From: Streptomyces sp. JHA26
GTDB lineage: Bacteria; Actinomycetota; Actinomycetes; Streptomycetales; Streptomycetaceae
Assembly (NCBI RefSeq): GCF_002005565.1
Contig: NZ_BDJC01000030.1
Span: forward strand, 25,934-89,933
DNA length: 64,000 nucleotides
Direction of reading: 5' to 3'
Shown one piece after another: positions 50,428 through 59,046 of the stretch (the first letter of the stretch is position 1; the number at the start of each line of letters is the position of its first letter). The notes under the pieces are model-generated. The model searched no databases and was not told the DNA's origin. It saw only the letters and a program-made list of their open reading frames with translations. The translations under genes and the position numbers were made by a program.

Positions 50428-50863
50428 CGGCACCACTTCCTGGGCTGTGACGGGGACGTTTGCGTGTCGCCACACCGTAGGAATCCGCAGGTCAGGCGCA
50501 CATGTGGTGGGGCAACAAAGTTCGGGGGTCAGCTATGCGTGCGGCCACCATGCCGGCTCGTGGAAGAGCGATTCAGGGGGGGCGAGGGAGGTCGAAACGG
50601 GTGCCGTCCGGGACGCGTGGTTCAGGGTGGTTCGACGGTGCGGTGCCGACTCCCGTGCTGACTGCGCTCCGTTGAACTCGGGCATCCGGGACTGATCGGC
50701 TGGTACACGGCTCGGATGGAGCTTGACCAGCGGAAACAGCTCCGGCGCCCCGGTTCCTCCCAGAGCGTAAACCTTGAGTGCGGGACGCCGGTCGGGAAGG
50801 CTGGAGCCTCGGAGGCGTCCTCCCCGGAACGCGTTCGCAGGGCACACAGAACGGACGGAGCAC
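50428..50863. other. intergenic region before the second cluster
   Basis: About 435 nt with no supported gene. Coding-like readings on either strand are short and lack ribosome sites. The region should include the promoter of the thioesterase gene. I see no repeat or RNA gene. Confidence 0.4.
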
Positions 50864-51649
50864 ATGGCTGACTCGCACGAGTTGAGGCAACGCTGGATCA
50901 GGCGGTTCCACCCTTCGCAGGACAGCGAGGTCACGGTGGTCTGCTTCCCGCACGCGGGCGGATCGGCCAGCTACTTCCTGCCGGTGTCGGCCCGGCTGGC
51001 ACCCCACGCCGAGGTGCTGGCGCTGCAGTACCCGGGGCGTCAGGACCGGCGTTCCGAGCCCGCGCTCACCAGCGTCGACGCGCTGGTGGACGGCATCACC
51101 GACGCGCTGCGGGACCACGCCGACCGACCCCTGGTGTTCTTCGGGCACAGCATGGGCGGCACGCTCGCCTACGAGACCGCGCGGCGCCTGGAGGCCGAGT
51201 CCCCGGGGCGGTTGCTGGGGCTGGTCGTCTCGGGACGCCGGTCACCCGGCAGCGTGCGCGAGGACAAGGTGCACCTCATGGACGACGCGGGGCTGCTCGC
51301 CCAGATACGCAGGCTCCAGGGGACCGACGCGGCGCTGCTGGACGACGAGGACGTGGTGCAGATGATCCTGCCCGCCCTCCGCGCCGACTACACCGCGGTG
51401 GAGCAGTACGTGTACCGGCCCGGGCCGGAGCTGAGCTGCCCGCTGTACGTGTACACCGGCGACGCAGACCCGCAGGTGCGCGAGGACGAGGCGAAGGGCT
51501 GGGCCGAGCACACGTGCGCCGACTTCCGGATCCGGACCTTCACCGGCGGGCACTTCTACCTCGCCGAGCGGAGCGAGCAGGTGATCGCCGCCCTGCGGGA
51601 GGATCTGGCCGGCTTCCGCAAGAGGGCCCGGAGCCACGGCGCGGGCTGA
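50864..51649 (+). CDS. type II thioesterase
   Basis: 261 residues from ATG 50864, just after GGAG. It is the GrsT/RifR-type editing thioesterase: VCFPHAGGSASYF, ALQYPGRQDR, nucleophile in GHSMGG (Ser about 91), Asp in YTGDADPQV and His in FTGGHFYL. It removes wrong or stalled acyl groups from PKS carrier domains. It opens the second biosynthetic region and is convergent with the acyl-CoA ligase gene. Confidence 0.92.
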   Translation: MADSHELRQRWIRRFHPSQDSEVTVVCFPHAGGSASYFLPVSARLAPHAEVLALQYPGRQDRRSEPALTSVDALVDGITDALRDHADRPLVFFGHSMGGTLAYETARRLEAESPGRLLGLVVSGRRSPGSVREDKVHLMDDAGLLAQIRRLQGTDAALLDDEDVVQMILPALRADYTAVEQYVYRPGPELSCPLYVYTGDADPQVREDEAKGWAEHTCADFRIRTFTGGHFYLAERSEQVIAALREDLAGFRKRARSHGAG

Positions 51650-51667
51650 ACCGCCGGGGACACGAGA

Positions 51668-51702
51668 GGGTGCGCGCGCCGCGAGCGACGGCGCGCGCAC
51701 CC
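51668..51702. terminator. bidirectional hairpin terminator
   Basis: A perfect 14-bp stem (GGGTGCGCGCGCCG at 51668-51681 with 51689-51702) and a 7-nt loop lie between the convergent thioesterase and acyl-CoA ligase genes. Confidence 0.8.
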
Positions 51703-51719
51703 GACGTGCTGACGGCGGG

Positions 51720-53270
51720 TCAACTCCTCCCGGAGTACCGGGCGACGAGCTCCCGCTTCAGCACCTTCCCGCTGGGCCCCAGCGGGAAGTCCGTCACGAA
51801 CTCCACCAGCCGCGGGTACTTGTGCGCGGCGACCCGTTCCCTGCTCCAGGACACGATGTCCGCGGCGAGCTCCGGACCGGGCTCGCTGCCCGGCCGGGTC
51901 CGCACCACGGCGCACACCTCCTCGCCGTACTTGTCGTCGGGGACCCCGATGACGGCGACCTGGGCGATGGCCGGGTGGCGCATCAGCACGTCCTCCACCT
52001 CGCGGGGATAGACGTTGTAGCCGCCGCGCAGCACCATGTCCTTCTTGCGGTCGACGAGCGTCAGATAACCGTCGGCGTCCTTGGTCCCCAGGTCGCCCGT
52101 GCGGAACCATCCGTCGACCAGGACGGCCGCGGTGGCCTCCGGCCGGTTGAGGTACCCGGCCATCACATTGTGGCCTCGGACGACGATCTCGCCCACCTCG
52201 CCGTACGGCAGCAGCTCGACGCGGTCCTCGACGTCGGCCGCGGCGATCTCCGCCTCGACGCCCCAGATGGTGCGGCCCACCGTGCCGGGCCTGCGCGGCC
52301 ACGCCTTCTGGTTGTACGCCACCACCGGTGACGTCTCGGTGAGGCCGTACCCCTCGTAGATCGGGCAGCCGTAGACCTCCTGGAAGTCCTCCAGGATCTT
52401 GACCGGCAACGCCGAACCGCCGGAGAAGGCGCGGTCCAGCGCGGGACGGCGGGGGTCCTCGGCGGCGGCGTCCAGGAGCGCCAGATACATGGTCGGCACG
52501 CCCATGAACACCGTGCAGCCCTCGGTGACCATGAGGTCGAGCGCACCCGGACCGTCGAAGCGGCTCATCAGGACCAGGGTGCCGCCGGCCAGGAAACAGG
52601 CACTCATGCCGCAGGTCTGCCCGAAGGTGTGGAACAGGGGCAGACAACCCAGCAGCACGTCGTCGGGGGTCAGGTCGAACGGCGAGCGCATCGTGGTGTG
52701 GACGTTCATCACCAGATTGAGATGGGTGATCATCGCGCCCTTGGGCCGGCCGGTGGTGCCCGAGGTGTACAGCACCAGCGCCAGGTCGTCGGGCGCCCGC
52801 GGCACCAGGCGGTCCAGGGGCTCGGCCCGTTCGGCGAGGACGTCCAGGCGCGGCGGACCGTCGTCGTCCGTGCCGTGCCCCGCCAGGACGGTGAGCAGCG
52901 CGGTCCCGGTCGTCTCCGCCGCCCTGGCGCCCTCCGTCAGCATCGGGCCCGCGCACACCAGAGCCCTCGCCTCGGAGTCGCGCAGCACGTGGACGATCTC
53001 GTCGGCGCGCAGCAGGCCGTGCACCGGGACCACCACGGCACCGAGCGCCAGCACGCCGTAGTACACCATCGGGAAGTGCGGCGTGTTGGGCAGCAGCAGG
53101 GCGATCCGGTCACCCGGTCGTACTCCGTGCTCCCGCAGCACCGCGGCGTAGCGGCGGGTGGCGCGCCACAGGTCGGCGTAGCTGATCCGCTCGGAGCCGA
53201 AGACGAGCGCCGGATGGCCGGGGCGCCGCTCGGCGGACTCGGCGAGGACGGAGGCGGCCGAGAGCGTCAC
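51720..53270 (-). CDS. FadD-like acyl-CoA ligase (ANL family), C5N pathway candidate
   Basis: 516 residues from GTG 53270, overlapping the stop of the neighbouring ligase (GTGA). Complete ANL enzyme: LYTSGTTGRPKGAMI P-loop, EGYGLTETSP, RTGDLGTKDADGYL and C-terminal Lys in GPSGKVLKREL. In known C5N pathways (asukamycin, bafilomycin) an acyl-CoA ligase activates 5-aminolevulinyl-CoA cyclisation or the polyketide acid, and a second ANL enzyme joins the C5N ring by an amide. This one resembles long-chain acyl-CoA ligases most and is the probable CoA ligase of the pair. Division of labour between the two is inferred. Confidence 0.85.
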   Translation of the reverse strand: MTLSAASVLAESAERRPGHPALVFGSERISYADLWRATRRYAAVLREHGVRPGDRIALLLPNTPHFPMVYYGVLALGAVVVPVHGLLRADEIVHVLRDSEARALVCAGPMLTEGARAAETTGTALLTVLAGHGTDDDGPPRLDVLAERAEPLDRLVPRAPDDLALVLYTSGTTGRPKGAMITHLNLVMNVHTTMRSPFDLTPDDVLLGCLPLFHTFGQTCGMSACFLAGGTLVLMSRFDGPGALDLMVTEGCTVFMGVPTMYLALLDAAAEDPRRPALDRAFSGGSALPVKILEDFQEVYGCPIYEGYGLTETSPVVAYNQKAWPRRPGTVGRTIWGVEAEIAAADVEDRVELLPYGEVGEIVVRGHNVMAGYLNRPEATAAVLVDGWFRTGDLGTKDADGYLTLVDRKKDMVLRGGYNVYPREVEDVLMRHPAIAQVAVIGVPDDKYGEEVCAVVRTRPGSEPGPELAADIVSWSRERVAAHKYPRLVEFVTDFPLGPSGKVLKRELVARYSGRS

Positions 53271-54835
53271 GCCGCACCCGTGTGCCGGGCGGCCAGCGCC
53301 TGCCTGTCCGGCTTGCCCGCGCCGGTCAGGGGCAGGACGTCGTGGAAGGTGACCGCGGCGGGAACGTGCTTCGGGGACAGCTCGGCGGCGACATGGCCCA
53401 CCAGGGCGGCGGAGTCGGCGGTGCCGTCCGGCCGGAGCACGACGGCGGCGTGGATGTGCTCCACCCGGTCGTCGTCGACCACGCAGTACACCGCGGCCTG
53501 GTTCACCTCCGGGTGGGACAGCAGCGCGTTCTCGACGTCCGTGGGCTGGACCTTGATGCCGTTGGTCTTCATCACGTCGCCCAGCCGGCCGTGCAGACGC
53601 AGATAGCCGCCCTGGTCGACGGAGCCGAGGTCGCCGGTGTGCACCCAGCCGTCCCGGACGGCCTCGGCGGTGAGCTCCGGCTCGCCCCAGTAGCCGAGCA
53701 TGGTGAACGGCGTGCGCACACACACCTCGCCGACCTCGCCGGGTGCCAGGTCACGGTGGTCGTCCGGGTCGAGGATGCGCACCTCGGCGGTCAGCTTGCC
53801 GACGGTCCGGCGGAGTTCGGCATCGAAGTGGTCCGGGGGCAGCAGCACGCTGATGCCGCTGGTCTCCGTGGTGCCGTAGAACTGGAGGAGCACCGGGCCG
53901 AACACCTCGATCGCCTCGGCCAGCCGTGCCGGGGAGGCGGCGCAGCCGCCGTAGGAGATGATCCTGATGCTCGACCGGTCGGTGGTGGCGATGTCGGGGT
54001 GGTCGACCAGCATGTACAGCTGCGGCGGGGTGAGCGTCAGCGCGGAGACGCGGTGCCGTTCCACCGCGCGCAGCACCGCGCCCGGCTCGAACCCGTCGTG
54101 CAGGACGACCGTTCCCCCGGAGGCGAGGGCGAGGTCGACGCCGGAGCCGTTGGAGTGGCTCACCGGCAGCGTCGACAGGTACACGATGGGTTCGGGGGAC
54201 TGGAGGCCCGCCATGAGGTAGAGGCTGCGCACCCGGTACGGCAGGGTCACGCCCTTGGGCCGGCCGCTGGTGCCGCTGGTGAAGAGCACCACGGCGGGCT
54301 GCTCCGGGTCGGCCTCGACGGCTTCCAGGTCGAAGGCGTCCGGGTCGCCCGAGGACAGGTCCAGGACGTCGGGACCGAGGGCACCGAGTGCGGCGAGCCG
54401 CGGCGGTGCGGTGAGCCGGCCGGCCAGCTCACGGGCCGCGTCGAGGTTCTCCTTGTCGACGGCGAGGTACGCCGCCCCGGACTTGCCGAGGATCTCGAGC
54501 CGGGCCGCGGCGGCGAGCTGGTCGGAGGGGTCCACGGCGTTCGTGGAGTGCAGGTGCACCACGGTGGCCCCGGCGAGGTTGGCCGCGTAGCGCAGGATGA
54601 CGGTCGCCGGGGTGTTGGTGACCGTGAGAACCGCCACGACCGGCGCCGCGGCACCATTCGCCGTCGGGACCGGGTTCTCGGAGAAGTCCCGGCGCAGGAG
54701 TTCCGCCGCCGCGAGAACCGTCCGGGAGAACTGCTCCGCGGTCCACTCCTCGCCTTCTCGCCACAGGGCGATCCGGTCCGGATCCGACGCCAGCGCCTCA
54801 AGTACCCGGCGGGCGTAATTCTCGTTCGAGGACAC
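53267..54835 (-). CDS. ANL-family ligase, probable C5N amide synthetase
   Basis: 522 residues from GTG 54835, 5 nt after GGAG. ANL motifs: LFTSGTSGRPKGVTL, QFYGTTETSG, HTGDLGSVDQGGYL, and C-terminal Lys in LTGAGKPDRQAL. The N-terminal region (SENPVPTANGAAAPVVAVL) differs from standard CoA ligases. Paired with the ALAS gene, it fits the amide synthetase that links 2-amino-3-hydroxycyclopent-2-enone to the polyketide carboxylate. It is the first gene of the leftward two-gene operon and diverges from the ALAS gene. Confidence 0.8.
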   Translation of the reverse strand: MSSNENYARRVLEALASDPDRIALWREGEEWTAEQFSRTVLAAAELLRRDFSENPVPTANGAAAPVVAVLTVTNTPATVILRYAANLAGATVVHLHSTNAVDPSDQLAAAARLEILGKSGAAYLAVDKENLDAARELAGRLTAPPRLAALGALGPDVLDLSSGDPDAFDLEAVEADPEQPAVVLFTSGTSGRPKGVTLPYRVRSLYLMAGLQSPEPIVYLSTLPVSHSNGSGVDLALASGGTVVLHDGFEPGAVLRAVERHRVSALTLTPPQLYMLVDHPDIATTDRSSIRIISYGGCAASPARLAEAIEVFGPVLLQFYGTTETSGISVLLPPDHFDAELRRTVGKLTAEVRILDPDDHRDLAPGEVGEVCVRTPFTMLGYWGEPELTAEAVRDGWVHTGDLGSVDQGGYLRLHGRLGDVMKTNGIKVQPTDVENALLSHPEVNQAAVYCVVDDDRVEHIHAAVVLRPDGTADSAALVGHVAAELSPKHVPAAVTFHDVLPLTGAGKPDRQALAARHTGAA

Positions 54836-55198
54836 CGAAACTCCACTCCGTCGACCCGTTTTGGTCGGTCAGGATTGCATGAGCGCAGAGGTATGGCAAC
54901 GGGTCGTGAGTTACCGGCGACTTTGCCGACTTGTCCGGGTTGCCGTGTGTATGTGTTTCAACTCCGCACTATCACGGGTAGGTTGGACGCCGACCGTGGG
55001 CTGATGATATACAAGAGTTACTCTCGCGCACCTCCTTTATCGAGGGTGGTCAGCTGCAATTGCCCGCACGAATCCGCCGGTGATGCGTCCGTGCCGGGGA
55101 GCCGAGAAACCGCCGTAGGCGCGAGGGATCAGCCAGCTCCACGCAGTCGCCTGTAGTTGTACGCGGCCTCAGAGGGCCCGAAAACGAAGCGAGTAGAC
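54836..55198. promoter_or_regulatory. divergent promoter region, ligase operon and ALAS
   Basis: 363 nt with noticeably lower GC than its neighbours, especially around 54930-55040 (for example GATGATATACAAGAGTTACT). No gene is supported. It should contain promoters for the two-ligase operon and for ALAS. I found no convincing known operator. Confidence 0.5.
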
Positions 55199-56425
55199 GT
55201 GACCCCATACCTGGACCTCTTTTCACGCCTCATCGACGGCGCTGACGGGGGAAAGAGAGAGTTCCTGGAGATCGGACGGCTCGCCGGGAAGTTCCCTGCG
55301 GCCAGTGTGCGCGACGGCGGGGATGCGGACAGCATCAACGTCTGGTGCAGCAACGACTACCTCGGCATGGGCCAGCACCCCGCGGTGCTGGCGGCCATGA
55401 AGGAGGCGGTCGACAAGTACGGTGCGGGCGCCGGAGGTTCGCGCAACATCGGCGGCACCAACCACTACCACGTGCAGCTGGAGGAGGAGCTCGCCGCGCT
55501 CCACGGCAAGGACGACGCCCTGCTGTTCACCTCCGGCTACACCGCCAACGACGGCGCCCTGTCCGTGATCGCCGGCCGCCTGGACGGCTGCGTCGTGTTC
55601 TCCGACGCGCTCAACCACGCCTCCGTCATCGACGGCCTGCGCCACAGCCGCGCCCAGAAGCAGATCTTCCGGCACAACGACACCGCGCACCTGGAAGAAC
55701 TCATATCGGCGGCCGACCCGGACGCGCCCAAGCTCATCGTCGCCGAGTCCGTGTACTCGATGAACGGCGACATCGCTCCGCTGGCGGAGATCGCCGACAT
55801 CGCCAAGCGCTACGGGGCGATGACCTACATCGACGAGGTGCACGCCGTCGGCATGTACGGCCCACAGGGCGCCGGAATCGCCGCCCGGGAGGGCATCGCC
55901 GACGACTTCACCGTCATCATGGGCACCCTGGCCAAGGGCTTCGGCACCACCGGTGGCTACATCGCCGGCCCCGCCGAAGTGATCGAAGCGGTACGCATGT
56001 TCTCCCGCTCCTTCATCTTCACCACCGCGCTGCCGCCCGCCGTGGCCGCCGGCGCCCTGGCCGCCGTACGCCACCTGCGTTCCTCCGAGACCGAGCGGGA
56101 ACAACTGTGGTCCAACGCACAGTTGATGCACCGTCTGCTGGATGAACGCCGCATCCCGTTCATCTCGGACCAGACGCACATCGTGTCCGTCCTGGTGCGC
56201 GACGAGGCCCTGTGCAAGCGCATGTCCACGCAGCTGCTGGACCGGCACGGGATCTACGTCCAGGCCATCAACGCGCCCAGCGTGCGGCTCGGCGAGGAGA
56301 TCCTGCGGGTCGCCCCCGGCGCCGTGCACACGGCCGACGAGGTCCGGGGCTTCGTCGACGCACTGGACCAGGTGTGGACGGAACTGGGCGCCGACCGCCT
56401 GTCGGCCGCCCCGGACCGTAGCTGA
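55199..56425 (+). CDS. 5-aminolevulinate synthase homologue (C5N pathway)
   Basis: About 408 residues, taken from GTG 55199. An earlier in-frame start at 55157 is possible but reads poorly. PLP fold-type I: WCSNDYLGMGQHP, GAGAGGSRNIGGTNHYH, DEVHAVGMYGPQGAG and Schiff-base Lys in TLAKGFGTTGG (about residue 246). It condenses glycine and succinyl-CoA to 5-aminolevulinate, which is cyclised to the C5N unit in manumycin-type and bafilomycin-type pathways. Most Streptomyces make haem by the glutamate route, so an ALAS here is a marker of secondary metabolism, like AsuD2 and its relatives. Confidence 0.92.
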   Translation: MTPYLDLFSRLIDGADGGKREFLEIGRLAGKFPAASVRDGGDADSINVWCSNDYLGMGQHPAVLAAMKEAVDKYGAGAGGSRNIGGTNHYHVQLEEELAALHGKDDALLFTSGYTANDGALSVIAGRLDGCVVFSDALNHASVIDGLRHSRAQKQIFRHNDTAHLEELISAADPDAPKLIVAESVYSMNGDIAPLAEIADIAKRYGAMTYIDEVHAVGMYGPQGAGIAAREGIADDFTVIMGTLAKGFGTTGGYIAGPAEVIEAVRMFSRSFIFTTALPPAVAAGALAAVRHLRSSETEREQLWSNAQLMHRLLDERRIPFISDQTHIVSVLVRDEALCKRMSTQLLDRHGIYVQAINAPSVRLGEEILRVAPGAVHTADEVRGFVDALDQVWTELGADRLSAAPDRS

Positions 56426-56500
56426 TCCCGCATGCCCAACCCCCCGTCGGCGGCGCGTATCTGATCGATTGTCAGGCACATCACGTCGAGCAGGCGTTGC

Positions 56501-56530
56501 TTGACATGAGATCGCTGGCGGGGGTTGGAT
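56501..56530 (+). promoter_or_regulatory. possible sigma-70-type promoter
   Basis: TTGACA at 56501-56506 and TTGGAT at 56525-56530 with an 18-nt spacer, in the 245-nt gap between the ALAS gene and the acyltransferase gene. The -35 box is perfect; the -10 is weak. It could drive the acyltransferase-adenylation-PKS unit. Confidence 0.3.
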
Positions 56531-56670
56531 GAGATTATCGAACGGCTAAACGACCTGTTGGTAGAAGTAGCTTGCAAGGCAGTGGTGGCTCCCGCGCGTG
56601 AGCCGGCCGCAAAGTGCCGCTTCGCGGTATGCCCTTCTCTGACGGAGAAGGGTGGGAACGGGGGTTCTGG

Positions 56671-57654
56671 GTGACGCTCGCGTATGTCCTCGATGGTGGC
56701 ATGAACGACCGGCCGGGAGCCGGCACCGAACTGTACGAACTCTTTCCGAGCGTGCAGCGGACCTATGCGCAGATAGCGGACTGGACCGGCATCGATGTTC
56801 AGCGAATTTTTCATGAACAAAGAGAACCGGGACAGGAGCATCGTCAAGGAGTCGGCGCCATCAGACAGGCGGCGGCCATTCTCGGGATAGCCGACGTGCT
56901 CGCCGAGGAATACGCCATCACCCCCACCGCGGTATGCGGGCTCAGTTTCGGCGCACTCGTCGCCGCGACTCTCGCCGGAGCGGTGGAAAGGCGCGACCTG
57001 TTCACCCTGCTGATGCGATTCCGGGAAGTCCCGCCGCCCACCGCGTCGGAATCCCGGCGACAAGCCGTCGCCATGCTCCGCATTCCTCTCGAGGAGGACC
57101 CCGCCGCGTTCGTGGCGGACGCTCCCGACGTCCATCTCTCCGCAGACCTCGGCCGCGTCGGCACCGGCAACGAACGGATGGTGCTGCTGGGCGGCTACCG
57201 GGCCGCACTCGAAGGCTTCGGCGCGACCCTGCCGCCCGGCGCCCTGCACGTCTCCGACGACCACGGGGCCGCCTTCCACTCACCCCTGCAGCGGCACGTC
57301 ACGGAGTTCATCGAACCCACGCTGGAGTCCATGACCTTCCGCGACCCACGCGTCCCCGTCCACTCGTGCATGGAGCGCAAGGCGCTCACCACGGGCGAGG
57401 AGATCCGTGACCTGTTCCACCGCAACCCGACCGACCCGGTGAGCGTGCCGCACATGATCGGCGGCCTCGAGGACGCCGGCACCGAACTCGGCCTGGTCCT
57501 CGGCCCCGCCGCCTTCGGCACCTTCCAGAACGCCCAATTCCCCGTGGTCCACGTCGAGTCCCCGGACCACGTCTTCGAGGCGATGACCGCGGTCTACGAC
57601 TTCGGCATCGAACTGCCCCCCGTGGACGACGCAACGATGGGGAGCCCCCGATGA
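56671..57654 (+). CDS. free-standing acyltransferase with unusual elbow
   Basis: About 327 residues from GTG 56671; an upstream GTG at 56614 is in frame but reads poorly. It has the fold of PKS/FAS acyltransferases: AYVLDGGMNDRPG in place of the usual FPGQG segment, then nucleophile elbow GLSFGA (Ser about 92) in place of GHSxG, and the catalytic His in FHSPLQ (about 203). Both catalytic residues are kept, so an active malonyl- or acyl-transferase is possible, but the N-terminal substrate loop and elbow differ from standard trans-ATs. It overlaps the next gene by 4 nt. It may load or edit the PKS, or act on the product of its adenylating neighbour. Confidence 0.75.
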   Translation: MTLAYVLDGGMNDRPGAGTELYELFPSVQRTYAQIADWTGIDVQRIFHEQREPGQEHRQGVGAIRQAAAILGIADVLAEEYAITPTAVCGLSFGALVAATLAGAVERRDLFTLLMRFREVPPPTASESRRQAVAMLRIPLEEDPAAFVADAPDVHLSADLGRVGTGNERMVLLGGYRAALEGFGATLPPGALHVSDDHGAAFHSPLQRHVTEFIEPTLESMTFRDPRVPVHSCMERKALTTGEEIRDLFHRNPTDPVSVPHMIGGLEDAGTELGLVLGPAAFGTFQNAQFPVVHVESPDHVFEAMTAVYDFGIELPPVDDATMGSPR

Positions 57655-58718
57655 CCGACATGAACGCGCTCGTCGCCCAGTGGCTGGACCAGGACATCGA
57701 CGCCTGGACCCGCCGCGTCGTCCGCCGCCACTTCGACCCCGACACCGGCAGCCCCTACTGGCTCAAGCGCGCCGCCGAACTCGCCGTCGATCCCGCGGAC
57801 ATCACGACGTACGACGACCTCACCGCCTTCGGCCCGATGCCGCTCGGCGAACTGCGCACGCTCGACCCGGCCGACCTCGTGCCCCAGGCCGTCCCCCGCC
57901 CCCTGGGCGGACGCATCTGGGACTCCGGCGGCACCACGGGCAGCCCCTGCCGCGTCTTCTACACCGAACCGATGCTCGTGCACCGCGCCGCCTGGCGCCG
58001 CTGGGTCATCGAACGCGAGGGCTTCGAGCCCGGCCGCGGCTGGCTCCAGGCGACCCCCACCGGCCCGCACCTCATCGGCCAGGGGGCCGTGGACCTCGCC
58101 GAGCTCTACGACGGCCGCGTGTACGGCATCGACTTCGACCCCCGCTGGGTCAAGCGGCTGCTGCGCGGCGGCCGGCTCAAGGACGCCCAGGAGTACACCG
58201 CCCACATCGTCGACCAGATGGCCGCCGTGCTGGAGAGCCAGCCCGTCGACTACCTCGTCACCACCCCGGCACTCCTCCAGGCCTTCATCAAGGCCCGGCC
58301 CGAACTCGTCGCCCGGCTCAGCGGCGTACGGCTCAGCGGCACCCACGCCACCCCGGCGATGCGCCGCTCCTTCCACGAGGCGCTCGGCGGCGGACTCGTC
58401 GTCGTCACCTACGCCAACACCTTCGGCAACACCGTCGCCCTCCCCGTGGAGAACGACGGCACGCTCATGCCCTACCTGCCCAACTATCCGCAGGTGACGA
58501 TGGCGGTCGTCGACAAGGACGACTGGTCGAAGGTCGTCCCCTACGGCGAACAGGGCCAGGTCCGTCTGACCGTCCTGCACGACGACCTCTTCCTGCCCAA
58601 CATCCTCGAGCGCGACCTGGCCGTCCGCTACGACACCGGCGACGCCTGGCCCTGCGACGGCGTCGCCAACGTACGACCCCTGCAGGTCGTCCGCTCGGCA
58701 CCGGAGGGGATCTACTAG
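57651..58718 (+). CDS. short ANL/PaaK-like adenylation protein without C-terminal domain
   Basis: 355 residues from ATG 57651 (ATGA overlap). Similar to the N-terminal domain of phenylacetate-CoA ligases: WDSGGTTGSPCRVF P-loop, ATPTGPHLIGQGAV, VVTYANTFGNTVALP and YDTGDAWPCDGVAN. It ends shortly after the hinge, so the C-terminal domain with the catalytic lysine seen in full ANL ligases is missing. The stop is followed by clear non-coding sequence, not by the lost domain in another frame. It may activate a carboxylic acid without thioester formation or use a partner domain in trans. It is coupled to the unusual acyltransferase and precedes the PKS. Confidence 0.8.
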   Translation: MTDMNALVAQWLDQDIDAWTRRVVRRHFDPDTGSPYWLKRAAELAVDPADITTYDDLTAFGPMPLGELRTLDPADLVPQAVPRPLGGRIWDSGGTTGSPCRVFYTEPMLVHRAAWRRWVIEREGFEPGRGWLQATPTGPHLIGQGAVDLAELYDGRVYGIDFDPRWVKRLLRGGRLKDAQEYTAHIVDQMAAVLESQPVDYLVTTPALLQAFIKARPELVARLSGVRLSGTHATPAMRRSFHEALGGGLVVVTYANTFGNTVALPVENDGTLMPYLPNYPQVTMAVVDKDDWSKVVPYGEQGQVRLTVLHDDLFLPNILERDLAVRYDTGDAWPCDGVANVRPLQVVRSAPEGIY

Positions 58719-59046
58719 ACCCACGCCGGGGTGCGCACGGCCACGCCGCGACACACCCGACACGCCCCGGGCGGGCGCCGGTGCCCGTGCGCGCGGGCAC
58801 CGCCGCGGGGCGGCCCGGCCAGGTGCGCCGGGCACGCGCCACCGGTCCACGTCCGCCGGGACGCAGTGGCTGCCACCGCCGTGTCCGGCCTCCACGTTCC
58901 CACGGACGCCGACCCGCCCCCGCCGGACGGCCCCGGACGGCCCACGGCGCCCCCCGACCACCATCCGACCACCGTCAGCCGCCGGAGCCGGGAACGACGA
59001 CCCGTCGCGCCCGACACCCCACGTCCTGGTCCAGGGAGTCATGCTC
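58719..59046. other. spacer before the PKS
   Basis: 328 nt with no supported gene. A hairpin lies at 58779-58802. A ribosome site AGGGAG at 59033-59038 belongs to the PKS. The spacer likely holds a terminator or attenuator and possibly a separate PKS promoter. Confidence 0.5.
58779..58802. terminator. possible hairpin terminator
   Basis: A 9-bp stem (CGGTGCCCG with its complement) and a TGCGCG loop, 60 nt after the adenylation gene. It is moderate in length with no U-tract, so attenuation is as likely as termination. Confidence 0.35.

Noticed and set aside
55199..56425. ALAS as a haem biosynthesis gene
   Set aside because: It is flanked by two ANL ligases and a type I PKS, the typical C5N setting; streptomycetes usually make aminolevulinate from glutamyl-tRNA.
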